Assembly (NCBI GenBank): GCA_963829955.1
Contig: CAWHKS010000002.1
Span: 147,526 to 211,525, forward strand
Direction: 5' to 3'
Length of the DNA: 64,000 bases
Source: DASTFY01 sp963829955
Lineage (GTDB): Bacteria; Actinomycetota; Acidimicrobiia; Acidimicrobiales; Ilumatobacteraceae
The translations under genes were made by a program, and so were the position numbers. The notes under the pieces are model-generated. The model searched no databases and was not told where the DNA came from. It was given only the letters and a program-made list of their open reading frames with translations. The stretch's first letter is position 1. Every line of letters starts with the position of its first letter. This document shows, piece after piece, positions 51,560 to 60,288 of the stretch.

Positions 51560-51592
51560 CCCTGTCCTGAGCCGTCGCCGCTGGGCCGGGCG

Positions 51593-51608
51593 ACCCCCGG
51601 GCGGGGGT
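51593..51608 (+). terminator. GC-rich hairpin after phosphohexomutase gene
   Basis: ACCCCC and GGGGGT arms enclose a GGGC loop, 34 bases past the stop. A second GGGG/CCCC pairing can form just beyond. There is no T-tract, common for high-GC actinobacterial terminators. It separates the mutase from the MMPL gene. Confidence 0.45.
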
Positions 51609-51717
51609 GGGGACAACCCCCGGTGGTCTTCGCCGGGAGGCGGGATGGGCGCGGCGGGGCCTGATCCGTACCGTCGGACGTGCCCCCCTACCCCCGAAAT
51701 CCGCCTGGAGAACTGCC

Positions 51718-53910
51718 ATGTTGGAACGTCTCGCCTCTGCCTGCTTCCGCCACCGCTGGCGGGTGGTCGCCCTGTGGGCCGTCGGCCTCGTGGGCCTGTT
51801 CGCGCTGAGCGGCTCGCTCGGTGGAGCCTTCTCCGACAGCGGTCGCCTCGAGGGCACCGATTCCCAACGGGCCTACGACCTGCTGGGTGACGAGATGCCC
51901 GAGCGTTCCGGTGAGTCCGCCACGGTCGTGTTCCACGACCCCGCCGGGCTCGACCGCCCCCAGGCCCGGGCGGCCATCGGCGCGTATCTCGACGACGTCC
52001 GGACGCTGCCGCGGGTGGCGTCCGTCAGCTCGCCGGTCGACGCGGCGACCCAGATCGCCGCTGATCGGTCGGTCGCCTTCGCCGCGGTCGACTTCACGCC
52101 CGACGGTGAGGTGCCCCTGGAGACGGCGGCCGCGGCGATGGCCGAGAAGGCGGCCGCCTTGGAGCAGGCTGGCGTCGAGGTCGCGTTCGGTGGCTACCTG
52201 TTCCAGGAGGTCGAGATCCCGGCCAGCGAGGTCGTCGGGCTCCTCGCCGCAGCCGTGATCCTGCTCGTCGCCTTCGGCTCCGTGGTGGCCATGGGTCTCC
52301 CGATCGTGACCGCGCTGGTCGGGGTGGCGGCCTCCATCGCCGCGCTGGGCCTGTGGGCGGCCGTCGTGCCGACGCCGGACTTCACGACGCAGGTGGCGAT
52401 GATGATCGGCCTCGGCGTCGGCATCGACTATGCGCTGTTCATCGTGACCCGCTACCGGGTCGGGCTGCGCCGGGGCCTCGACCCCCACGCCGCCACCGTC
52501 GAGGCCATGGGCACCGCCGGGCGGGCGGTCGTGTTCGCCGGCGGCACGGTGATGATCTCGCTGCTCGGGCTCCTGCTGATGCGGCTCAGCTTCCTCCAGG
52601 GTCTGGCGCTCGGCACGTCGACAGCGGTCCTGGTGGCCGTCGCCGCCGCCGTCACCCTGCTCCCGGCCCTGCTCGGTCTGGCCGGGCGCCGCATCGACAG
52701 CCTCAGCGTGCACCGGCGGCGCCGCGAGCGGACCCGGGAGACGCCGGCGCACCGCTGGGCCCGGGGGGTCCAGCGGCGCCCCGTCGTCGCCGCCTTGGGC
52801 GGCACCGCGGTGCTGCTCGCCCTCGCCGCGCCCGTCGTGTCGATGCGCCTGGCCGTGGCCGACGCCGGGAACGATCCGGCCGGTACCACCACCCGCCAGG
52901 CGTACGACTGGCTGGCCGAGGGCTTCGGTGCCGGCGTCAACGGCCCGCTGACCCTCGTGCTGGAGACGCCCGACGCCGCGGCGGCGGCTGCGGTGCCCGG
53001 CGTCCTCGACGCGATCGCCGGTACCCCCGGTGTCGTCCTGGTCACGCCGCCCGTGAGCAGCCCGTCGGGCGCCATCGCGGTCGCCCAGGCCTTCCCCGCC
53101 GATTCGCCGCAGTCGGAGCGAACCGAGGACCTCGTGCGCACCCTGCGGGACGACGTCCTGCCCACCGCCGCGGGCGGCTCCGGGCTCGTGCCGCACGTCG
53201 GGGGTCAGACCGCCTCGGGCGTCGACTTCGCCCAGGTCCTGTCGGGCCGGCTGCCGTGGTTCATCGGGGCCGTCCTGGTGCTCAGCTTCATCCTGTTGCT
53301 GGTCGTGTTCCGGTCCGTGCTCGTCCCCCTCAAGGCTGTGGTGATGAACCTGCTGTCCATCGCCGCCGCCTACGGCGTGATGGTCGCGGTCTTCCAGTGG
53401 GGTTGGCTGGGCTCGGTGTTCGGCGTCGCCGGGGGCGCACCCATCGAGCCGTGGGCGCCGATGATGCTTTTCGCCATCGTGTTCGGCCTGTCGATGGACT
53501 ACGAGGTGTTCCTGCTGTCCTCGGTCAAGGAGGCGTACGACCGGACCGGCGACAACAGCCACGCCGTGGTGGAAGGGCTGGCGTCGAGCGCACGGGTGAT
53601 CACCGCCGCCGCGGCCATCATGGTGTGCGTGTTCGGCAGCTTCGTGGTCGCTGACCAGCGCGCCATCAAGCTCATCGGCCTCGGGCTGGCCGTCGCCGTG
53701 CTGATCGACGCCACGCTGGTGCGGATGGTGCTGGTGCCGGCCACGATGGAGCTGCTCGGCCGGGCCAACTGGTGGATGCCCGGATGGCTGGGCCGGCGAC
53801 TCCCGCGGCTGCGGGTCGACGGGCCGCCAGCGATGCCGGGGGCGGTGCCCCTCCCGTCCCCGGCACCCGCGGACCGTGTGGGCGGCGAGCCGGTCGGAGC
53901 GGGACGATGA
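51718..53910 (+). CDS. MMPL-family RND-type membrane transporter
   Basis: A 730-residue MMPL transporter. An N-terminal helix (WRVVALWAVGLVGLFAL) is followed by a periplasmic porter domain, then two five-helix bundles. The conserved proton-relay motif GIDYALFIVTRYR is in the first bundle, and FGLSMDYEVFLLSSVKEAYD in the second. MMPL proteins export lipids or small amphipaths in mycobacteria and relatives. ATG 51718 excludes an in-frame 37-codon upstream extension lacking similarity. Coupled to a two-component system. Confidence 0.88.
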   Translation: MLERLASACFRHRWRVVALWAVGLVGLFALSGSLGGAFSDSGRLEGTDSQRAYDLLGDEMPERSGESATVVFHDPAGLDRPQARAAIGAYLDDVRTLPRVASVSSPVDAATQIAADRSVAFAAVDFTPDGEVPLETAAAAMAEKAAALEQAGVEVAFGGYLFQEVEIPASEVVGLLAAAVILLVAFGSVVAMGLPIVTALVGVAASIAALGLWAAVVPTPDFTTQVAMMIGLGVGIDYALFIVTRYRVGLRRGLDPHAATVEAMGTAGRAVVFAGGTVMISLLGLLLMRLSFLQGLALGTSTAVLVAVAAAVTLLPALLGLAGRRIDSLSVHRRRRERTRETPAHRWARGVQRRPVVAALGGTAVLLALAAPVVSMRLAVADAGNDPAGTTTRQAYDWLAEGFGAGVNGPLTLVLETPDAAAAAAVPGVLDAIAGTPGVVLVTPPVSSPSGAIAVAQAFPADSPQSERTEDLVRTLRDDVLPTAAGGSGLVPHVGGQTASGVDFAQVLSGRLPWFIGAVLVLSFILLLVVFRSVLVPLKAVVMNLLSIAAAYGVMVAVFQWGWLGSVFGVAGGAPIEPWAPMMLFAIVFGLSMDYEVFLLSSVKEAYDRTGDNSHAVVEGLASSARVITAAAAIMVCVFGSFVVADQRAIKLIGLGLAVAVLIDATLVRMVLVPATMELLGRANWWMPGWLGRRLPRLRVDGPPAMPGAVPLPSPAPADRVGGEPVGAGR

Positions 53911-55253
53911 CCGACACCACGACCCTCCCACCGCCGCCCCCGCCGCGGCCTCCGGCGGCCGTGGCCGCGCCGACCCCTGCCCGTCCGGGCGTGATGGCCA
54001 GGCTGTTCCGCCCGCTCGTCGAGGCCCGGACGTGGAAGGCGACGCTGCAGGCCGTCCTCGACCTGCCCTTCGGCGTCGCGTGGTTCACCATCATCGTGAC
54101 CGGCCTGTCGGTCGGCGTGGGCACGCTCGTCACGCTGATCGGCATTCCGATCCTGCTGCTTCTGCTCCTGTTCAGCCGGGCACTCAGCGGGGTGGAGCGC
54201 GGTCGGGCCGGCCTGCTCCTGGACATCGACGTCCCATCGCCCTTCCGGTCCCTCCCCGCGCCGGGCGGGCTGTGGGCGCGGGTCAAGACGCTCGTCACCG
54301 ATCCTGCCGCCTGGAAGGCGCTGGCCTTCGGGCTGCTGCTGTTCCCCATCGGCATCGTGTCCTTCGTCGCTGCCGTCGTGCTGTGGACGGTCGGCCTGAC
54401 CGGTGTCACCTTCCCGCTGTACGGCTGGGCTCTGACGTCGGACACGGGCGGGCTCAACCTCGGCGTGATGGAACGAGCGATCAACAGCGTGATCATCGGC
54501 GTCGCCGGCCTGATCATTCTCCTGATCACCCCCCATGTGATGCGGGGGCTGGCGGCCATCGATCGGGCGCTCGTGCGGGTCCTGCTGGGGCCGAGCGGAA
54601 CGGAGCAACTGCAACAACGCGTCGAGGAACTCGCCGAGAGCCGTGAAGCCTCCGTGGACGCCGCCGAAGCGGAGCGCCGTCGCATCGAGCGGGACCTCCA
54701 CGACGGCGCCCAGCAGCGGCTGGTGGCCGTCGCCATGGACCTCGGGTTGGCGCGCCAGCGGCTGGAGCGGGGCGACGACCCGGCGGCGACCGCCGAGCTG
54801 GTCGGCCACGCGCACGACGAGGCCAAGCGGGCCATCACCGAGTTCCGCGAGCTGGTGCGGGGCATCCACCCGGCCGTGCTGGCCGACCGCGGGCTCGACG
54901 CCGCCCTCTCGTCGGTCGCCGCCCGCTGCCCCGTGCCGGTCGAGCTGAGCGTCGATCTTCCCGAACGTCCGCCGGCGCCCGTGGAGGCCGCCGCCTACTT
55001 CGTGGTGGCCGAAGCGCTCACGAACGTCGCCAAGCACAGCTTCGCCCGCCAAGTGTGGGTGCGCGTGGCCCGGCGCGGGCCGATGGTCGTGGTCGAGATC
55101 ACCGACGACGGCGTCGGCGGCGCGTCCGTGCAACAGTCCGGCGGTCTCGCGGGGCTGGCGGACCGCGTCAAGGCTGTCGAGGGCACCGTGCGACTCGCCA
55201 GCCCGACCGGCGGGCCGACCACGCTGCTGGTGGAGCTCCCGTGCGGGTCCTGA
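53907..55253 (+). CDS. Sensor histidine kinase (NarL-type partner)
   Basis: A 448-residue kinase. A Pro-rich N-terminus precedes a sensor domain with about four transmembrane helices (FTIIVTGLSVGVGTLVTLIGI; ALAFGLLLFPIGIVSFVAAVVLW; NSVIIGVAGLIILLI). The HisKA_3 dimerisation domain has ERRRIERDLHDGAQQRL with phosphoacceptor His265, and the ATPase domain has EALTNVAKHS (Asn373) and EITDDGVGG. It overlaps the MMPL stop by four bases and the response regulator by 13, so the three are cotranscribed and the MMPL transporter is a likely target. Confidence 0.88.
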   Translation: MTDTTTLPPPPPPRPPAAVAAPTPARPGVMARLFRPLVEARTWKATLQAVLDLPFGVAWFTIIVTGLSVGVGTLVTLIGIPILLLLLLFSRALSGVERGRAGLLLDIDVPSPFRSLPAPGGLWARVKTLVTDPAAWKALAFGLLLFPIGIVSFVAAVVLWTVGLTGVTFPLYGWALTSDTGGLNLGVMERAINSVIIGVAGLIILLITPHVMRGLAAIDRALVRVLLGPSGTEQLQQRVEELAESREASVDAAEAERRRIERDLHDGAQQRLVAVAMDLGLARQRLERGDDPAATAELVGHAHDEAKRAITEFRELVRGIHPAVLADRGLDAALSSVAARCPVPVELSVDLPERPPAPVEAAAYFVVAEALTNVAKHSFARQVWVRVARRGPMVVVEITDDGVGGASVQQSGGLAGLADRVKAVEGTVRLASPTGGPTTLLVELPCGS

Positions 55254-55882
55254 TCGTCGAAGACTCGGTCCTCCTGCGGGAGGGGCTGGAACGGATCCTC
55301 GTCGAGTACGGCGACGAGGTGGTGGCCGCACTCGGGACCGCGGATGACCTCGTCCCGACCGTCGAGGCCACCGCGCCCGACGTCGTCATCGCCGACGTAC
55401 GCATGCCCCCGACCCACACGGACGAGGGTCTGCGCGCGGCCATCGAGCTGCGCCGCCTCCGTCCCGGGACGCCGGTGCTCGTTCTGTCGCAGTATGTCGA
55501 GGAGCGCTACGCCAGCGAGCTCCTGTCGGCGGACGCGGAGGCGATCGGCTACCTCCTGAAGGAGCGCGTGGCGGACGTCGCCGACTTCATCGACGCCGTG
55601 CACCGCGTGGCCGAGGGCGGCACGGTGCTCGACCCCGAGGTCGTGGCGCAACTGCTGGCGCGTCGACGTAGCGGTCCGCTCGACACGCTGACGCCGCGTG
55701 AGCGGGAAGTGCTGGCGCTGATGGCGGAGGGCCGGTCGAACGCGGGCATCGCCCAGGCGCTCGTCGTGTCCGAGGGCGCCGTCGAGAAGCACATCTCGTC
55801 CATCTTCGGGCGCCTCGGGCTGGCGCCCACGGACACGGAGCACCGGCGCGTGCTGGCCGTCCTCACCTGGCTCCGACCCTGA
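55241..55882 (+). CDS. NarL/LuxR-type response regulator
   Basis: A 213-residue regulator. The receiver has VLIVEDSVLLREGL, VVIADVRMPP with phosphoacceptor Asp52, and Lys in YLLKERV. The C-terminal LuxR HTH is LDTLTPREREVLALMAEG, SNAGIAQALVVSEGAVEKHI. GTG 55241 lies inside the kinase's 3' end, giving a 13-base overlap. It would regulate the MMPL operon or distant targets. Confidence 0.9.
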   Translation: MRVLIVEDSVLLREGLERILVEYGDEVVAALGTADDLVPTVEATAPDVVIADVRMPPTHTDEGLRAAIELRRLRPGTPVLVLSQYVEERYASELLSADAEAIGYLLKERVADVADFIDAVHRVAEGGTVLDPEVVAQLLARRRSGPLDTLTPREREVLALMAEGRSNAGIAQALVVSEGAVEKHISSIFGRLGLAPTDTEHRRVLAVLTWLRP

Positions 55883-55889
55883 GCCGCTC

Positions 55890-56525
55890 CTACCAAAGAC
55901 CGAACTGGCGGTCGCCGGCGTCGCCGAGACCGGGGACGATGTAGGCCTTGTCGTTGAGGTGGCTGTCGATGGCGGCGGTGATGATGCGGGTCTGGATGCC
56001 CGAGCGGCGGATGCGGTCGAGCCCTTCGGGCGCGGCGAGGACGCACACGACCGTGATCGGCTGGGGCGCGCCGCGCTCCACGAGGAGGCGGCACGTGTAC
56101 TCGAGCGAGCCTCCGGTGGCCAGCATCGGATCGAGGACGAAGCAGGGCCGGTCCTCCAACCGGTCCGGCAGCTTGGCCAGGTAGGGGGAGGGGAGGAAGG
56201 TCTCCTCGTCCCGGGCCAGACCCACGAAGCCGACCTCCGCAGAGGGGAGGAGCCGCAGCGCGCCGTTGACCAGGCCCACGCCGGCCCGCAGGATCGGCAC
56301 GAGCATGGGCACGGTGGACAGCCGGCGCCCGTAGGCGGGGCCGAGTGGCGTCGTGACCTGCACCTCTTGAGACGGCAGCAGGCGGGTGGCCTCGTAGACG
56401 AGCATCCCCGCCAGCCCGTCGAGCGCGGCGCGGAACTCGGCGTTCGGCGTGCTGGCCTCACGCAGGATCGTCAGGCGTTCGGCGGCCAGCGGATGATCGA
56501 TGACGGTGATGTCCACGCCGCCCAT
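55890..56525 (-). CDS. upp: Uracil phosphoribosyltransferase
   Basis: A 211-residue UPRT. VTVIDHPLAAERLTILRE-like N-terminus, VPILRAGVGLVNGAL, and the PRPP loop CFVLDPMLATGGSLEYT identify it; the C-terminal YIVPGLGDAGDRQFG is the uracil-binding signature. It converts uracil plus PRPP to UMP. ATG 56525 is chosen; a start at 56540 would add five residues. It is convergent with the response regulator. Confidence 0.93.
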   Translation of the reverse strand: MGGVDITVIDHPLAAERLTILREASTPNAEFRAALDGLAGMLVYEATRLLPSQEVQVTTPLGPAYGRRLSTVPMLVPILRAGVGLVNGALRLLPSAEVGFVGLARDEETFLPSPYLAKLPDRLEDRPCFVLDPMLATGGSLEYTCRLLVERGAPQPITVVCVLAAPEGLDRIRRSGIQTRIITAAIDSHLNDKAYIVPGLGDAGDRQFGLW

Positions 56526-56601
56526 CGTGGCAGGACGCACCCCGCCCGGTGATCAAACCCGCGGGGAGGCGTCCGTTCACAGACGGATCGCCCGCACGAG
56601 G

Positions 56602-56805
56602 TCAGGGCTTCAGGCGGCCAGTCGCGGCGTCGTACACGCCGTGCGGTCGGCCGAGGGTCCTGATCCGCTCGTCTCGGGCCTCCCGGGCCTCGGGGAGGGT
56701 GGCGTAGAAGTGGCGAGTGCCGCTGCGGTTGAAGCCGTCGACCATCCAGGGCCGCCCGGGAGGGGCGACCGTGGGCGTGGTCTGCTCAGGTAGCTCGACG
56801 GTCAT
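56602..56805 (-). CDS. Small protein coupled to nuclease gene
   Basis: A 67-residue protein: TVELPEQTTPTVAPPGRPWM, then VDGFNRSGTRHFYATLPEAREARDERI. Its ATG overlaps the nuclease stop by four bases (ATGA), supporting translation. No domain recognised; the RHFYATLPEAREARD segment suggests a short helical, perhaps nucleic-acid-related, element. Confidence 0.55.
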   Translation of the reverse strand: MTVELPEQTTPTVAPPGRPWMVDGFNRSGTRHFYATLPEAREARDERIRTLGRPHGVYDAATGRLKP

Positions 56806-57386
56806 TCGCACGCCACCCCATCGCTGTCACCGTCGAGGCCCGGCCTGTAGCCGGGCTGCCACGAGTAGAGCGGAGCGGCGCCGGCCGCTCGAACGGCAGT
56901 GCAGTCGGCGTAGTACGCCCCAGGCGGGGGTACCGAGCCGCAGGCCTGTGCCGGCGACACGGCGTCTGCGGCGACGTAGCTCGCCTCACGGGTGTGCCGG
57001 CCGTAGCCGTCACGGCTGTCGTAGCGGGCGATGGCCCAGCCCTGGTTGATCATCTGCAGCCCGGCGTCCACGCCACCAGCTGAATTGACGTAGCGAAGGA
57101 GCCGTCCGTACCGGTCGACGTCGTCACGAGCGCCGGGCGTCAGCGTCACTGGCTGGCCCTGCACCATGGCCCGAAGTGCCGCCGTGGCCTCTGCGTAGCA
57201 GGGCTGGCCGACCTCGGGGGTGTCGACACCGATGATCCGGACGGTCTGCCCGGTGGACATCTCGACGGTGTCCCCGTCGACCACGTGAGACACCACGGTG
57301 AGACCAGACTGCGGCGGGCCGCAGGCGGCGGTCGCCGCCGCGGCGACCGCCGCAGTGGCGATGAGGACGGTGGTCTTGATGAGCAC
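56802..57386 (-). CDS. Lipoprotein thermonuclease (SNase) with excalibur domain
   Basis: A 194-residue extracellular nuclease-like lipoprotein. The signal peptide LIKTTVLIATAAVAAAATAAC has lipobox Cys22. An SNase domain follows with VVDGDTVEM, VRIIGVDTPE (active-site Arg, Asp, Glu) and DRYGRLLRYV (Arg). A C-terminal excalibur calcium-binding motif DGDSDGVACE closes it. GTG 57386 follows AAGGAA. It could degrade extracellular nucleic acid, releasing nucleosides for the salvage enzymes nearby. Confidence 0.82.
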   Translation of the reverse strand: MLIKTTVLIATAAVAAAATAACGPPQSGLTVVSHVVDGDTVEMSTGQTVRIIGVDTPEVGQPCYAEATAALRAMVQGQPVTLTPGARDDVDRYGRLLRYVNSAGGVDAGLQMINQGWAIARYDSRDGYGRHTREASYVAADAVSPAQACGSVPPPGAYYADCTAVRAAGAAPLYSWQPGYRPGLDGDSDGVACE

Positions 57387-57528
57387 TTCCGATTCCTTGT
57401 CTGGGACTGTGACGTGCGTGTCTGTCTCGTTCTGCTCTCTGGACGTGCGCGGACCCCCGCGGTGACGCGGAAGGCCTGACATCTGGCCAACCTCGCGGGC
57501 GCGGCTGCTGTCGTGGCAGGATTGGGGC

Positions 57529-58240
57529 ATGACGGCGTCTCATCAGGTCACGACGCCCAGCTCGGCCGGATCGCTCGGTCGGGCTGAGGTGGCCGCGATG
57601 ATCGACCACACCCTCCTGGTGCCCGAGGCGACGCCTGAACAGGTGCGGGAGCTGTGCGCGGAGGCGGAGCGGTTCGGCGTGATCGCGGTCTGCGTGTCCC
57701 CGAACATGCTGCCCCTCGGCGCGGACTGGTTGCCGGAGGGGATCCTGACGGCCTGCGTGGTCGGCTTTCCCTCGGGGGCGCATCACGCCGCGGTGAAGGC
57801 GGCGGAGGCGGCCCAGGCCAGGGCCAACGGGGCGGACGAGGTCGACATGGTCATCAACCTCGGGCTGGCCAAGTCGGGGGCGTGGGGTGGTGTCCGGGCG
57901 GAGATCGAGGCGGTGCGGGAGGCCGCACCCCATCCGGCGGTGCTCAAGGTGATCATCGAGTCGGGGTTGCTCGAGCGACGACGAGATCGTCAAGGCCTGC
58001 GAAGTGGCGGTGGCCGCCGGCGCCGACTTCGTCAAGACCTCGACCGGCTTCCACGCCACGGCTAGCGGGGCGACGGTCGACGCGGTGCGCCTCATGCGGG
58101 CCACGGTTGGCCCCGATCTCGGCGTCAAGGCCAGCGGCGGCATCCGCTCGGCCGAGAAGGCGCTGGCCATGATCGACGCCGGTGCCAACCGCATCGGCAC
58201 CTCGTCGACGGAGAAGATCCTGGCCGGGCTACCGGCCTGA
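57529..58240 (+). CDS. deoC: Deoxyribose-phosphate aldolase (single-base frameshift)
   Basis: The N-terminal part has MIDHTLLVPEATPEQVRELC, GADEVDMVINLG and VLKVIIESGLL; after an extra G near 57973 the C-terminal part continues as DDEIVKACEVAVAAGADFVKTSTGF (Schiff-base Lys) and GVKASGGIRSAEKAL. Repair gives 236 residues, normal for DeoC. It cleaves deoxyribose-5-phosphate to acetaldehyde and glyceraldehyde-3-phosphate. Its end overlaps the convergent add gene by 12 bases. Confidence 0.88.
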
Positions 58241-59335
58241 CCCGCCGGCCGGGGCCGCGCTGACCCCGACGCGCTCGGCCTTCAGCAGCGCGTAGCCGGG
58301 CTTGACCCGGCCGTTGATGATCCGCAGGCGCTCGTCGAAGGGCGCGAACGCGCTCTTCATGGCGTTGACGGTCAGCCACTCGAAGTCGTCCCATCCCCAG
58401 CCGAAGGCCTCGTGGAGCTGGAGGAACTCGTTGCCCACCGAAGTGTTGCTCATGAGGCGGTTGTCGGTGTTGACCGTCACCCTGAAGCGGAGCTGTCCCA
58501 ACAGCCCGATCGGATGGTCCGCGATCGACTCCACGACGCCCGTGTTGACGTTGGAGGTCGGGCACAGCTCGAGCGGTATCCGCCGGTCGCGCACGTAGGC
58601 GGCAAGCCGGCCCAGGTGATGCGCACCGTCGACCACCTGGATGTCGTCGACGATGCGCACCCCGTGGCCGAGGCGCTCGGCACCGCACCACTGCACCGCC
58701 TCCCAGATCGACGGCAGGCCGAACGCCTCGCCGGCGTGGATGGTGGCGTGGAAGTTCTCGCGCTGCACGTGCTGGAACGCGTCGAGGTGGCGCGTGGGCG
58801 GGTAGCCGGCTTCGGCGCCCGCGATGTCGAAGCCCACGACGCCGGCGTCACGCCACCGGACCGCCAACTCGGCGATCTCCAGGCTGCGGGCGGCCGTCCG
58901 CATGGCCGAGCAGATGGCGTAGATCGTGAGGTCCGTGCCCGCCGAGCCGATCCGGAATCCCTCGAGGACCGCGTCGAGCACCTCGTCCAGCGTCAACCCG
59001 GCCTCGATGTGGAGCTCGGGGGCGAAGCGCACCTCGGCGTACACGAGGCCGTCGGCGGCGAAGTCCTCCGCGCACTCGGCGGCCACGCGGATGATGGCGT
59101 CGCGGTGCTGCATCACGCCGATGGTGTGCGCGAAGGTCTCCAGGTAGAGCACGAGGTCGTTGCGCTTGGCGCCGCGGTGGAACCACGTGCTGAGGTCATC
59201 GACGTCGGTGGTCGGGAGGCGGGCGTAGCCGTACTCCGACGCCAGCTCGACGACGCTGGAGGCGCGGAGGCCGCCGTCGAGGTGGTCGTGGAGTACCACC
59301 TTGGGTGCCCTCTGGATCCGGACGGGATCGATCAT
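58229..59335 (-). CDS. add: Adenosine deaminase
   Basis: A 368-residue metallo-TIM-barrel deaminase. KVVLHDHLDGG supplies HxH (His16, His18), HAGEAFG the catalytic His/Glu, ERLGHGVRI and VTVNTDNRLMSNT the metal Asp. It converts adenosine or deoxyadenosine to inosine forms. ATG 59335 is the natural start. Beside deoC, upp and a phosphohexomutase, it fits nucleoside salvage. Confidence 0.92.
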   Translation of the reverse strand: MIDPVRIQRAPKVVLHDHLDGGLRASSVVELASEYGYARLPTTDVDDLSTWFHRGAKRNDLVLYLETFAHTIGVMQHRDAIIRVAAECAEDFAADGLVYAEVRFAPELHIEAGLTLDEVLDAVLEGFRIGSAGTDLTIYAICSAMRTAARSLEIAELAVRWRDAGVVGFDIAGAEAGYPPTRHLDAFQHVQRENFHATIHAGEAFGLPSIWEAVQWCGAERLGHGVRIVDDIQVVDGAHHLGRLAAYVRDRRIPLELCPTSNVNTGVVESIADHPIGLLGQLRFRVTVNTDNRLMSNTSVGNEFLQLHEAFGWGWDDFEWLTVNAMKSAFAPFDERLRIINGRVKPGYALLKAERVGVSAAPAGGSGR

Positions 59336-59345
59336 GGGGCGGACC

Positions 59346-60227
59346 TCATCGGACACCCGCCCGCGCCGTGGGGCCGACCAACGGGCGGAGCGGCATGGTC
59401 GGTCCCCGCTGCAACCAGTTCCAGCTCGGGTACCGGGCCGCGGCCGAGATGCAGTGCAAGGAGTAGGCGTGGCGGCTGTGGGGCGAGCGGTTGGCGTCGC
59501 TCCAGTGGGGGAGCAGGCCGTGGAGCACCACGAGCGTCCCCTCGGACACGGGGAGCGGCACCAGCTCCTCCGGAGGCTGGGGGAGGGGCGTGGTGTCGAG
59601 CTCTTCGAACTCGGTTCCGCCGCCGGGCGCCCGCTTGAAGACCTTGCGGAGGGGACCACGGTGCCCGCCCGGCGCCGCCCAGAGGCAGCCGTTCTCGAGG
59701 GTGGCGTCCTCCAGCGCGAACCAGAAGCCAACCACGGTGACCGGATCCGTCCAGAGGAACGTGGCGTCCTGGTGGCAGCCGACCTCGCCGCCGATGCTCG
59801 GCTGCTTGAAGATGTACATGCTCTGCAGCGCGAGGGGATCGGACAGCCCGATGGCGGTGGACACATCGGCCAATTCGTCCGTGTAGCTGAAGCGCTCGAA
59901 CACCGGATCGAGGTCGTGCAGCGCGTGGCCGATCTTGTTGATCGAGCGCTCCTTCGGGACGGTCAGCGTGCCGTCCGCGGCGAGGGCCTCCTCCTCGAAG
60001 AAACACACGACGCGATCACCGGAAGAGAGGAAGAGGTCGTCACTGACCCTCTCCTGCTCATTGGTCGTGAACACGGTGCGATGTGACGGTTCGAACTTCT
60101 CGACGATCTCCTCGGCCCGGTCACGGGCTTCGGCGCACGCACGGGGGCCGGCGAAGCCCTCGATGACCGCGAACCCGTCCCGGTGGAAGTCGTCGGCGAG
60201 ATTCGGAGCCAGCGTCACGGATGCCAC
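59346..60227 (-). CDS. Phytanoyl-CoA-dioxygenase-family oxygenase
   Basis: A 293-residue 2OG/Fe(II) oxygenase. FHRDGFAVIEGF is the N-terminal signature; GCHQDATFLW gives the His and Asp ligands, LVVLHGLLPHWSDANRS the second His and Arg region. The fold belongs to PhyH enzymes, which hydroxylate lipids or small metabolites. GTG 60227 is used. Ten bases separate it from add downstream on the same strand. Confidence 0.85.
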   Translation of the reverse strand: MASVTLAPNLADDFHRDGFAVIEGFAGPRACAEARDRAEEIVEKFEPSHRTVFTTNEQERVSDDLFLSSGDRVVCFFEEEALAADGTLTVPKERSINKIGHALHDLDPVFERFSYTDELADVSTAIGLSDPLALQSMYIFKQPSIGGEVGCHQDATFLWTDPVTVVGFWFALEDATLENGCLWAAPGGHRGPLRKVFKRAPGGGTEFEELDTTPLPQPPEELVPLPVSEGTLVVLHGLLPHWSDANRSPHSRHAYSLHCISAAARYPSWNWLQRGPTMPLRPLVGPTARAGVR

Positions 60228-60288
60228 GGTACCCGGCCCCCGTGAGCGCCTGCCCTCGCCGTCCGCTGCGACGTGCTAGACGAAGGCC

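Noticed and set aside
51688..53931. 747-codon minus-strand frame over the MMPL gene
   Set aside because: His/Asp/Gly-rich shadow of the MMPL transporter, typical of third-position GC bias.
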